This document shows positions 50,101-53,793 of a stretch of DNA of 64,000 nt, in pieces. The position numbers and the translations under genes were made by a program. This DNA is from Rhodococcus sp. Leaf278 (GTDB lineage: Bacteria; Actinomycetota; Actinomycetes; Mycobacteriales; Mycobacteriaceae). The first letter of the stretch is position 1, and every line of letters begins with the position of its first letter. Under the pieces are notes generated by a model, which did no database searches, was not told the origin of the DNA, and was given only the letters and a program-made list of their open reading frames with translations. The stretch spans positions 215,038 to 279,037 of the forward strand of contig NZ_LMRR01000002.1 in NCBI RefSeq assembly GCF_001426085.1. Direction: 5' to 3'.

Positions 50101-53026
50101 ATTTCTTCGCGCTGCTGAACACGGGTTCCGGCAACGCTTTTCGATCCAGCTTGCCGCTGGTGTTCAGCGGTAGTGCATCGAGAACGACCACCGCGGCCGG
50201 CACCATGTACGACGGCAGCGCGTGTCCGGCGAATTCGATTGCCGCTGCGGATTCGATCGATCGTCCCGGAGCCGCGACGACGTACGCCACCAACTGGTCG
50301 CCGGTGACCGTCTGCACCACGAGGGTCACTGCCTGCGAGATGGATTCGTGGGAGAGCAGAACCGTCTCGATCTCGCCGAGCTCGATGCGCTGGCCGCGGA
50401 ACTTGACCTGGAAATCGGTCCGTCCGATGTAATCCAGCACTCCGTCGCTGCGCCAACGCACGAGGTCGCCGGTGCGGTACATCCGGTCGCCGCCGACGCC
50501 GAACGGGTTGGCCACGAAGCGATCCGAGCTCAGATCGGGTCGGCCCACGTATCCGCGTGCGAGCTGAACTCCGGCGAGGTAGAGCTCACCCGACTCACCG
50601 ATCGGTGTGGGGCGCAAGCGGCTGTCGAGCACGAACGCCTTGGTGTTCCATTCGGGCACACCGATCGGAACTGTTCGGCTGTCCTGCGGGCCGCTGGGGT
50701 AGTACGTCACCGAGACGGCAGCCTCGGTGGGTCCGTAGAGATTGTGCAGTCCAGCAGTGGAGATCGCCCGGAACGACGCAGCGGTCTCGACCGGCAGCGC
50801 CTCACCGATCACGAACACGTGCCGCAGTGAACTGCAGGTGTGCGCCGGCGCATTGGCTACGAACACCGTCAACATGGACGGCACGAAATCGGTCACGGTG
50901 ACCCGGTGTTCGGCGATCTTGTTGGCTACGTACACCGAGTCGCGATGCCCGTCGGGTGTCGCGAGCACCATCGTCGCGCCGACCCGCAGCGGAAGGAAGA
51001 ACCCCCACAGCGAGACGTCGAAGGTGGTGGCCGTCTTCTGCAGATAGACGTCGGACGCGTCCATCGGATACTCCGCGAGCATCCACTCCATCTGGTTGTG
51101 GATCGCCCGATGCTCGACGGCGACACCCTTCGGGCGACCGGTCGAACCCGAGGTGTAGATGACGTACGCGGTGTTCGAAAGAGACAGTGGTGCAGTGCGT
51201 TCGGCATCTCGGATCGGGTCCGAGGACACCGATGAGTGGTCGACGAGATCCACTGCAACCGTTTCGGTTCCCTTCGGCAACGTCACATCGTCGCGGGAGG
51301 AGATCAGCACACACCGTGGCCGAGCGGAATCGAGGATGTACGCCGTGCGATCGGCGGGATGATCGGGATCGATCGGGACCCAGGCACCGCCGGCCGCCAC
51401 GATGGCGTACATGCCGACTACGAGGTCGAACGAACGACGGATCGACAGGCCTACGAGGGTCTCGGGGCCGACGCCCATGTCGATCAGCTGACGAGCGAGG
51501 CCGTTGACTCGACCGGCGAGCTCACCGTAGGTGAGCTTCTCCCCCTCGTACACCAACGCAGTCGAGTCCGGGTGCGCCGCCGCGGCTGCCTCGAAGGCGG
51601 ACAGCAGCGTACGCGGACTCGTCTCGTGCTCGGTTGCGTTCCACTTCTCGACGACCAGCTCACGCTCGTCACCGTCGGTGAGCGCGAGATCCCACACCCG
51701 ATCGTGGGGAGCCGAGGCCACGAACCGGCCGATGAAGTCGACGAACCGTTCATGATTTCGCCCGGACTGCTCCGGCCCGTACAAGTTGGGGTTGGACTCG
51801 AAGTCGATGTGGGTCGAAGAACCGGCGACGCTCGTGTAGAGGTTGAGCCCGAAGTCCTCGATCAGGCCGGTGGAGAGGATGTTGATACCGCCGACCATCG
51901 AGCCGAGGCGTACCTCGCCGAAGAACAGCATGATGTTGACCCATGGGCCGAAGAACGATGCCTGACCGCTGGCACCGCCCGCGTCACGGCGAATGTCCTC
52001 GTGCCGATACCGCTGGTGCCGTAGGGCTCCGGAGACCTCGGCGTTGACGCGCGCAAGAAGCGTTTCGACGGTGGTGTCGCCTGCGACGTCGAGCCGCAGA
52101 GGCACGACGTTGGAGACCATTCCGCCGGAACGGCGAAGCACCGCGGTGGTGCGCGCGGTCACCGGCAGCGAGAGCACGACGTCCTCGCGACCGGTCATCT
52201 GGGCGAGGTAGGCAGCGAATGCACCGATGACGATGGTGGCCATCGTCGTGTCGGTCCGGGTGCGCAGGGCCTCGAGCTGTTCCATGGTCTCCGCGGACAG
52301 AGCCGTGGTGTCGATCTGACTCTTCGCCGCGGGCGGGGCCGTGTGACCGGCGAGGGTGGTGACTCCGTCGATGCCGTCGATGCGCGACGCCCAGTACTCG
52401 CGGTCCGCCTCGAAGCGGCTCGAGTCTCGGTAGGCCACGTCGATGTCGTAGACCTTGGTCAGGTCCGACGCCAGATTCTTGGTCGGCTCGATGCCCTCGA
52501 CTGCTGCCGTGTAGAGCTCAGCAGCGCGATTCATGAAGGTGACGGCACCGAAACCGTCGAGGACCACGTGGTGCACGCGCTCGTACCAGAACCACACATC
52601 GTCGTCCAGACGCAGCACGGTAGCGGCGATCAACCGGTCCCGAAGGACGTCGATGGGCGCGCTGTAGTCGTCGTGCATCCACTTCAGAGCGGCAGCGCGC
52701 GGATCGGCTTCACCGCGCAGGTCCAAGCAGTTCAGGGAGTCGTCGAGCGTGGGGTCGACGATCTGCCGAGGCTCGGCATCGATTTCGAGGAGGCGCACGA
52801 ATCCGGACTGCAGCTCCAGCGCAGCCTGGGACGAGGCCCGGCGAAGAAGCTCCACATCGAGGTCACCGTGCAGTTCGATGTACTGGGCGATGTTCGCGGG
52901 TACCGCCGGGTCCACATGCTGCGCGAACCACATTCCCAATTGGGCCGGTGACAGGGGGAACGACGAATGCTCAGGACTACCGACTCCGTCGTCGTGTCCA
53001 GCATCTTCCACACCTAGCGGGTCCAA
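32102..53026 (-). CDS. NRPS-A, giant initiating non-ribosomal peptide synthetase, six modules plus an extra C domain
   Basis: This 6974-residue enzyme should begin the peptide. Domains in order: starter-like C (22-464, HHVVLDG), A-T (Ser1013), C-A-T (Ser2096), C-A-T (Ser3154), C-A-T (Ser4228), C-A-T (Ser5293), C-A-T (Ser6368), a seventh C domain (about 6420-6880) and a 93-residue A-like tail. Pocket codes read: unknown, Thr, Ser, Ser-like (atypical), Thr, unknown. All catalytic His motifs and carrier Ser residues are present. The first C domain contains FFGPWVNIMLFF and follows the EntF/DhbF pattern of domains that accept a non-peptidyl acyl group, so the product is probably N-acylated; the acyl donor is not encoded here. 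The start is taken as TTG at 53026 because GAGAGG lies six bases upstream; this is the least certain of the NRPS starts. Transcription continues into NRPS-B after 92 bases. Confidence 0.95.
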   Translation of the reverse strand: MDPLGVEDAGHDDGVGSPEHSSFPLSPAQLGMWFAQHVDPAVPANIAQYIELHGDLDVELLRRASSQAALELQSGFVRLLEIDAEPRQIVDPTLDDSLNCLDLRGEADPRAAALKWMHDDYSAPIDVLRDRLIAATVLRLDDDVWFWYERVHHVVLDGFGAVTFMNRAAELYTAAVEGIEPTKNLASDLTKVYDIDVAYRDSSRFEADREYWASRIDGIDGVTTLAGHTAPPAAKSQIDTTALSAETMEQLEALRTRTDTTMATIVIGAFAAYLAQMTGREDVVLSLPVTARTTAVLRRSGGMVSNVVPLRLDVAGDTTVETLLARVNAEVSGALRHQRYRHEDIRRDAGGASGQASFFGPWVNIMLFFGEVRLGSMVGGINILSTGLIEDFGLNLYTSVAGSSTHIDFESNPNLYGPEQSGRNHERFVDFIGRFVASAPHDRVWDLALTDGDERELVVEKWNATEHETSPRTLLSAFEAAAAAHPDSTALVYEGEKLTYGELAGRVNGLARQLIDMGVGPETLVGLSIRRSFDLVVGMYAIVAAGGAWVPIDPDHPADRTAYILDSARPRCVLISSRDDVTLPKGTETVAVDLVDHSSVSSDPIRDAERTAPLSLSNTAYVIYTSGSTGRPKGVAVEHRAIHNQMEWMLAEYPMDASDVYLQKTATTFDVSLWGFFLPLRVGATMVLATPDGHRDSVYVANKIAEHRVTVTDFVPSMLTVFVANAPAHTCSSLRHVFVIGEALPVETAASFRAISTAGLHNLYGPTEAAVSVTYYPSGPQDSRTVPIGVPEWNTKAFVLDSRLRPTPIGESGELYLAGVQLARGYVGRPDLSSDRFVANPFGVGGDRMYRTGDLVRWRSDGVLDYIGRTDFQVKFRGQRIELGEIETVLLSHESISQAVTLVVQTVTGDQLVAYVVAAPGRSIESAAAIEFAGHALPSYMVPAAVVVLDALPLNTSGKLDRKALPEPVFSSAKKYRAPKSRADYVVAGIYEDLLGASKVGLDEDFFELGGNSLIATQLVTRVGSALGVRLGVRELFEAPTVGALAARAESAARLGADVPVLEAKERPERIPLSPAQQRMWFLNRFDPTTAVYNLPFSVSLTGPLDVVALSAAFADVVDRHETLRTVYPEVDGSPEQVVLEAARTPATIQPVRIERRDLGGHLHELVGKGFDVTVDTPFRIALFEISPTEHELAMVLHHIAADGASFGPLARDVLVAYASRINGRAPEWTPLEVQYADYALWQRAVLGPETDPLSMASREIAYWSATLEDLPDQLSLPSSRPRPAVSSNAGSKLRVDVPANLHASLTQLARANNASLFMVMQAAYALLLARLSGTTDIAIGAPVAGRGEPALDDLVGMFVNTLVLRSDVDPGLTFEELLERVRDTDLSAFAHADVPFERLVEVLNPVRSTSRHPLFQVAISLESAMSRELTVGGLRAVAAEFDVPIAKFDVQLWLTEHLDDGVPAGIDAVFEYATDLFDAELVDSFARRFLDILGAVTDDPTVPVGDVDIVDAAEYERVASQWNVSGVDVSREVTLVDLLDAAASANPNGVAVRFDGTSMTYAEFDARTNRLARVLISSGVGPESLVAVALPRSAELIVALVAVVKAGGGYLPVDPSYPLDRVEYMLDDARPTSILFSGANRVELPSDVESRIGTELLDLDTIDLSAESNARVTDEDRVRPLRPDNVAYVIYTSGSTGRPKGVMVPHRNVVRLLANTDSVYGFGADDVWTMFHSYAFDFSVWELWGPLLYGGTLVVVDYFTSRSPEAFHRLLVDERVTVLNQTPSAFYQLSEADRVAATDGGELSLRYVIFGGEALEQRRLSGWFERHGDTAPRLINMYGITETTVHVSYRQLGSASLGNSASVVGKPIAGLRVFVLDTRLHPVPVGVPGEMYVGGGQLARGYLGRRDLTSTRFVANPFASGSEDGSLLYRTGDLAQWNAGGELEYLGRSDDQVKVRGFRIELGEVEAAVTAQPTVTQAAVVVREDSPGAARLVAYVVSAAVEGRPIVDIEDLRSGIATALPEYMVPSAFVVLDAIPLTVNGKLDRRALPAPVFEVREFRAPTTPIEEIVADVFADVLGVERVGLDDDFFELGGNSLIATQVVSRLGVALDATVPVRMLFEASTVALLAVRVEQAAGEGGRTALVATVRPERIPLSLAQQRMWFLNRFDADSTAYNIPFALKLTGELDVAALQVAIMDVIDRHESLRTVYPDTAHGPQQSILDAAQTVPNLMPIPTSAADIQRQVFTLASTTFDVTVNVPIQARLFEIGPREHVIAMVVHHISADGWSMGPLARDIMIAYASRTAWENPAWMPLEVQYADYSLWQRSVLGSEDDPQSLISGQVDYWARMLAGLPDQLDLPTDRPRPNRQSYQGSSIRFEVPAEVHRGLSALAHTHNASLFMVVHAALAVLLARLSGTEDIAIGTPVAGRGDAALDDVVGMFVNTLVLRTDIEAGRTFSEQIGRAREVALGAFGHADLPFERLVEVLNPSRSQARHPLFQVMLSFENLTRTHVDLPGLSVDSVALDAEVAKFDLQLTVTESIGVDGRGQGMAAELTYATDLFDAETVRGFSDRFVRMLTAVVADPSVSVGDIDLLDDGERERVVTAWNHTAHDVPEHVTLVDLFDRQVVATPDAQALVFEGEQLTYAEFAARANRLARHLVSLGVGPDSLVGLAVGRSLDLFVGMYAIVKAGAGYVPIDPKQPADRNEYIVATAAPVRVLSTSRDHVEFAGVETIDIDTLDVSTLSSAPLTDADRISPLRPTNTAYVIFTSGSTGRPKGVGVSHDAIVNRLLWMQDEYPLTAEDVVLQKTPSTFDVSVWEFFWALQNGASVAIAIPDGHRDALYLLDVIAREHVSVVHFVPSMMSVFVPEVERRRASGASLRLVFASGEALPPTTALALRRAVKGVGLHNLYGPTEAAVDVTYHAVTDEDSDVMPIGAPVWNSAVYVLDSRLNPTPVGVAGELYLAGAQLARGYVGRPDLTADRFVAHPFATAGARLYRTGDVVRWNRHGELEYVGRSDFQVKLRGLRIELGEIESALLAQRSISQAVVVVRREQLVGYVVPSGASVDTGAVLASLRARLAEYMVPSTLIVLAEFPLGASGKLDRKSLPDPAFEVTEYREPTNDIERVVADVFAQVLGIERVGLDDDFFDLGGNSLIATQLVSRLGVALDTRIAVRELFDTSTVTDLAARLGTLVATGSRPPLVSQERPEHIPLSLAQQRMWFLNKFDVESAANNIPIAVRLSGLLDRRAMQIAVSDVVARHESLRTVFPETDGTAHQVIVDAQSATPDLTPVDIAAHDVADAMRELATTGFDLSKDLPFRTRLFEVSPTEHLLVFVVHHIAADGFSLGPLTRDVMNAYAARSMSQEPYWSPLPVDYADYSLWQREVLGSENDPTSIVSQQIHYWTTALAGLPDQLDVPSDRPRPAVASNNGALVRFSIDEDLHRGLIDAARAENASLFMVVHTSLAVLLSRLSGEADIAIGTPVAGRGEAALDDLIGMFVNTLVLRTEIDTARRFDQVLADARETDLSALAHVDVPFERLVEILNPARSTARHPLVQVVLAFQNLGQKDLELPGLSVSTVDFETVVSLFDLQFTFVEKIGPAGAPQGMVVDVTYATDLFDEDTVLVLCERLVTVLGSVAENPTAVVGEIELLDDSERTRVLREWNDTEHPVDRSQTLVSLLEAQVEKTPGATALVFEGESLTYAEFSSRVNRLARVLIARGVGPETSVAVAARRSIELLVAIHAIVTAGGAYVPIDPDQPAERTGHILDTAAPVCILTTGRDGFTFDASVPALDIAENSAENLDVSDAPILDADRRAPLLPSNAAYVIFTSGSTGVPKGVAVAHMSIVNRLSWMREHFPLTADDVMLQKTPVTFDVSVPELFFPLQIGATLVIAKPDGHRDPTYLVDLIVERSITAAHFVPALLEVFVGEDGVSRAESLRMVFASGEALSAGVGARLRAVLPNTTLHNLYGPTEAAVEVTSYDVTEADLDVVPIGAPVWNTRTYVLDPRLRPVAPGVAGELYLAGVQLARGYLDRADLTADRFVADPYGERGERMYRTGDLVRWRDENRSGAAGSGGVIEYLGRTDFQVKLRGLRIELGEIETVLRRHPGVGSAVVLVHSSEVTGDQLVAYVVPTPGSTLDPAELTATAARSLISYMVPAAFVVLDSLPLTPSGKLDRRSLPDPEIVQREFRAPSTATEIVVSDVFREILGVDSVGADDEFFALGGNSLVATRVASRIGVALDTTVSVRAIFEAATVSALATRLDEQSGSRGRKSLVRSQLPDTVPLSLAQRRMWFLNQFDVDAATNNLPVAIELTGTLDVDALAAAVADVVERHESLRTVYPEVDGTASQVIVDAAQVVPELRARPVTEAEIVGELTDLFMGGFDVATAPPLRAALLRIEQDRHVLAFVTHHIAADGYSMGPLTRDLMIAYGARSSGVAPNWEPLPVRYVDYTLWQLAELGSEDNSQSPISTQIRHWSRTLSGLPDEITFPGDRPRPDTSSYRGGNVVLTVGAATRTSLVDLARDHRSSLFMVLHTALAVLLARLSGERDIAIGTPVAGRGDEALDDVIGMFVNTLVLRTDVALDSSFVAALEHVRDTDLSAFGHADVPFERLVEALDPARSAARHPLIQVMLTVQNMEQTELELPGLHVRGLDLDIVTAKFDLQFTFTDNADGSTRLDVTYARDLYDEDTAHSFGTRLLRILDTVAENYGASVGTIELMDTAERDHVLALARTAPAVADTPDTLVDLFAARASEAPESVAVVFGDRSSTYRQIDEASNALARRLSAVGVGPESLVAVVLPRSTDLVVGLLAVLKAGGGYVPIDPSYPLDRIEFVLTDSRPTALLTWSGVEVDLPTTLPRVEIDSSDEAVDTAPLEPTELRSPRSDAHVAYVIYTSGSTGKPKGVVIPHRNVVRLLANTQSEFDFGPEDVWTLFHSFAFDFSVWELWGPLTTGGTVVVVDYYTSRSPEALRDLLVSERVTVLNQTPSAFYQLDEADRTAATTADYALRFVIFGGEALELRRLSGWFARHEDSSPRLVNMYGITETTVHVSHRELDVTSAASASGSLVGRAISGLAVYVLDSRLGLLPVGVPGEMYVSGGQVARGYLGRAGLSATRFVADPFAADGSVLYRTGDVARWSASGELEFVGRADDQVKIRGFRIELGEVESAVAAAATVGQAAVIAREDAPGSARLVAYVVPAAGSVVDVDTVRSSVAENLPDYMVPSAFVVLDTIPLTVNGKLDRRALPAPAAQLRQFRSTSTPIEQIVAGVFAAVLGVDRVGLDDDFFELGGNSLVATQVVSRIGAALGRNVPVRTLFEASTVESLANRVERSSGPERPALVARPRPDFVPLSLAQQRMWFLNRFDNSSTAYNIPFAMRLSGNLDVDALEQSVLDVIERHETLRSVYPDSPDGPHQVIVPMSEVRTALTVVDTDAESVATRVGELLATTFDVTASIPLKAELFRVSDTEFVLGMVIHHISADGLSTVPLSTDVMTAYAARSRRSDPQWSPLAVQYADYALWQREVLGDDSDADSIAAQQIRYWTDALADLPEQLDLPLDHPRPAEQTFRGSRIDFHIDAEIRDALVALARTHNATVFMAVHAAFATLLARISGSQDIVVGTPIAGRGEAEIENLVGMFVNTLVLRLDARADASFEDLLTAARETDLQAFAHADIPFERLVEVVNPTRSTARHPLFQVGFSFQNFVRRSFELDGLDISALDTDSTTSQFDLHLIVTDAPGSSDPQSSEPGGFGAMLTYATDLFDERTARTLVDRFQQLLAAIVASPSTAIGDLDLLLGEERETIVARWNDTHRSIAESTLTDLFAASAARDRSAVVLIHDTGTLTYGEFSDRVARLARHLISVGVGPEVRVGLAIRRSVDLLVGMYAISAAGGAYVPLDPDQPFERNSFVLETAEPLCVLVAASGADEDGIASIATAVDITQLDLSGYSAEPVTPHERSSLLRPENTAYIIFTSGSTGRPKGVAVSHGAIVNQLEWMREEYGLGSEDASLLKTAATFDLSVWEFWSQPTSGGRVVIAATDAHRDPDYLLAAIREHEVTTLHLVPSTLTMLTTVAGGSLGPSLRRVLAIGEALPAALAQDFRRRNTAELYNLYGPTEAAVSVTAHPVTDADTVVVPIGVPEANTAVHVLDSRLHPVPAGITGELYLAGDQLARGYFGREDLTAERFVANPFSADGERMYRTGDLVRWRRADGDSEGAERARLEYVDRVDFQVKIRGFRIELGEIEAAVRTLPQIAETAVVVHRDSVVGQQLVAYLVGVDGSAPDTAAAEKDLARVLPSYMIPAAFVVLERLPLNANGKLDRAALPNPEFATAEFRAPVGPVEEIVAQTVVDLLGLDRAGRDDDFFALGGNSLIATQLVSRLGQALDAQVPVRAVFTASTVEGLAAHIAPLVGGGARRELTSVARPEVLPLSVAQDRMWTINRVDPESAAYNIPVAVRLTGELDVAALAAAFDDVVARHEILRTRYPEGADGPMQLIGSVADVGVDLTPEKVDRDAMPARLMEVLGTGFDVTTEVPVRAALLEVGADEHILAVVAHHISADGFSMGPLIRDVMVAYTARVDGGMPTWEPLDVQYADFAMWQREVLGSEADPDSALARQLSYWTERLAGAPEVLELPTDSPRPARPSMHGAAYRFTIGRDVAGRIEEIAREHAATTFMVVHSAFAVLLSRLSNSTDISIGTPSAGRGEQKLDDLVGMFVNTLVLRTRVQRADSFLDLLQQAKETDLAAFGNADVPFERLVDALGRARSTAYTPLFQVMLTFQNHTTGTFELPGLRIEALDAGDDQAKFDLQLTAVESFDEAGSLAAIEATFTYATELFTETSVAIFAERFGKILEAVTADPMVAVGSIDVLTDDEKAEFAPKATPKTIDDLPELVAQAAAVAPDEIAFEHESTRVTFAAMNDKVTQTSATMGGAMKPQALMTVTLSALVPGILPALGAQGLTTALASLIERAESVIASS
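32105..32383 (-). other. NRPS-A C-terminal A-domain-like fragment, putative docking element
   Basis: Residues 6882-6974 look like the start of an A domain (IDDLPELVAQAAAVAPDEIAF, then VTFAAMNDKV) but end before any catalytic motif. They are homologous to residues 12-100 of NRPS-B. The pair meets exactly at the subunit interface where chain transfer must occur. Confidence 0.6.
32385..33765 (-). other. NRPS-A seventh C domain (serves module 7 in trans)
   Basis: Complete C domain opening PLSVAQDRMWTINRVD with HHISADG. No A or T domain follows in this protein; the first A-T of NRPS-B supplies them. Confidence 0.75.
33810..37000 (-). other. NRPS-A module 6 (C-A-T), substrate unknown
   Basis: C domain HHISADG. 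A pocket D-L-W-H-L-I-L-V-S-K, the same as NRPS-B module 10. Carrier Ser6368. Confidence 0.7.
37030..40190 (-). other. NRPS-A module 5 (C-A-T), predicted Thr
   Basis: C domain HHIAADG. A pocket D-F-W-N-I-G-M-V-H-K, exact Thr code and closely similar to module 2. Carrier Ser5293. Confidence 0.85.
40235..43415 (-). other. NRPS-A module 4 (C-A-T), atypical Ser-like pocket
   Basis: C domain HHIAADG. A pocket D-V-P-H-F-S-L-V-E-K: the Trp at pocket position 239 of the Ser code is replaced by Pro (FDVSVPELFF) and the Asp at 331 by Glu. Substrate uncertain. Carrier Ser4228. Confidence 0.7.
43455..46590 (-). other. NRPS-A module 3 (C-A-T), predicted Ser
   Basis: C domain HHISADG. A pocket D-V-W-H-F-S-L-V-D-K (Ser code). 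Carrier Ser3154. The A domain is closely related to NRPS-B module 8. Confidence 0.75.
46615..49835 (-). other. NRPS-A module 2 (C-A-T), predicted Thr
   Basis: C domain HHIAADG. A pocket D-F-W-N-I-G-M-V-H-K is exactly the known threonine code, and the GITETTVH core is typical of that class. Carrier Ser2096. Confidence 0.85.
49872..52963 (-). other. NRPS-A module 1 (starter C-A-T), N-acyl residue 1
   Basis: The C domain opens FPLSPAQLGMWFAQHVDP, different from the [16 protein letters not shown] of the elongation C domains, and shows the FGPxVN stretch of EntF-type starter domains. A pocket D-V-W-D-F-I-L-V-S-K is unassigned and identical to module 14. Carrier Ser1013. Confidence 0.75.
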
Positions 53027-53059
53027 TCGAAGCCTCTCTTTCCCACAATCACACGCGCC

Positions 53060-53093
53060 CCCACCGACTGCTGAACCAGCAGCGATCGGTGGG
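53060..53093 (-). other. Leader hairpin 34 bases before the NRPS-A start codon
   Basis: CCCACCGA (53060-53067) pairs with TCGGTGGG (53086-53093) and CTGCTG (53068-53073) with CAGCAG (53077-53082) around an AAC loop, with a 3-base bulge (CGA, 53083-53085). That is 14 base pairs. If transcription starts upstream, this stem sits in the NRPS-A mRNA leader just before the ribosome site. No T-run follows. Confidence 0.55.
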
Positions 53094-53167
53094 CACCGAA
53101 CACGTCGAGCAAGTTGCTTACTTCGTTCTCTATTTTCTCACCGGTGACAACTCGAAGTTACCTTTCA

Positions 53168-53189
53168 GTACATATCCGTACGTATGTAC
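53168..53189. promoter_or_regulatory. Inverted repeat GTACATA-N8-TATGTAC, operator-like
   Basis: Two perfect 7-bp arms separated by eight bases, with a CGTACG palindrome inside the spacer. It lies about 140 bp upstream of the NRPS-A start. The shape fits binding by a dimeric repressor or activator; no candidate regulator gene is in the window. Confidence 0.55.
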
Positions 53190-53294
53190 AAGACCGTTAC
53201 ATGCCGGTACCCGTTTCGGGTTCACCCGACACACTCCGACTCGATTCGGCACCCGGTCAATCTACAGTGCCCAGTGCGGAGAGATCGTCGGTCG

Positions 53295-53720
53295 TCATGC
53301 CGTCATGTCGAAAGCGGCGATGACCTTGTTCGGGGTCACCCGAACGATCAATTCGCCCGGAACACCGTTCCTGGTGCCGAACTCCTCGGCACGCTCGCGG
53401 CCCATGTACCGGGCTGCGATCTCGGTTGCGGTGCGAACCAGCTCCGCCGGGTCCTCGTCGACCGATGCAATTCCCTGCACCTGGACGAAACCGTACGGTG
53501 GCTGCTCGAGATCGACGGTCAGGACCACACGGGGGTCTCGGCGGATGGACTTGCCCTTGGCCGTGTCCGCACCCGTGTTGAACACGATCTCGTCGCCCTC
53601 GACGAGGAACCAGATGGGTGCCACCAGCGGCCTGCCGTCGGAGGCCAGGTACCCGAGCTTGCCGGTGCGGGTTCCCGCGGAGAGGAACTCACGCACACGC
53701 GGATCGGTGATCGACGTCAT
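53295..53720 (-). CDS. PPOX-fold, probable F420- or flavin-dependent protein
   Basis: This 141-residue protein has the split-barrel fold of the pyridoxamine-5'-phosphate-oxidase superfamily. In actinobacteria, short members of this form usually bind coenzyme F420, FMN or a related cofactor and reduce small substrates in the cytoplasm. Visible family features: LGYLASDGRPLVAPIWFLVEG (first strands), GKSIRRDPRVVLTVDLEQPPYGFVQVQG (central strands), and a C-terminal PNKVIAAFD strand. Full length for the family. ATG start at 53720; no strong ribosome site, so it may be leaderless. It lies 73 bases after the glycerate kinase gene in the same direction and 268 bases before NRPS-A. There is no evidence that it acts on the NRPS product, though it is the nearest redox gene. 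The exact cofactor cannot be told from sequence alone. Confidence 0.85.
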   Translation of the reverse strand: MTSITDPRVREFLSAGTRTGKLGYLASDGRPLVAPIWFLVEGDEIVFNTGADTAKGKSIRRDPRVVLTVDLEQPPYGFVQVQGIASVDEDPAELVRTATEIAARYMGRERAEEFGTRNGVPGELIVRVTPNKVIAAFDMTA

Positions 53721-53793
53721 CGCAGATACGCTACGCGGCTGGGCCGACAGGATCTGCGATCTCGCGTACTTCGGCAGGTCTGCCCGACCCGAC

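Larger units (their letters stand above)
53027..53294 (-). promoter_or_regulatory. NRPS-A upstream region (promoter, dyads and leader hairpin)
   Basis: 268 bases between the PPOX-fold gene and NRPS-A. It is locally AT-richer (53101-53200) than its surroundings. It holds GTACATA-N8-TATGTAC at 53168-53189, the perfect palindrome TCACCGGTGA at 53138-53147, CGGGT-TC-ACCCG at 53217-53228 and a long hairpin at 53060-53093. The promoter probably lies in 53100-53190, but I cannot fix -35/-10 boxes; TTGTCA on the minus strand near 53146-53151 is one candidate -35. The ribosome site GAGAGG precedes the TTG start. Confidence 0.55.
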
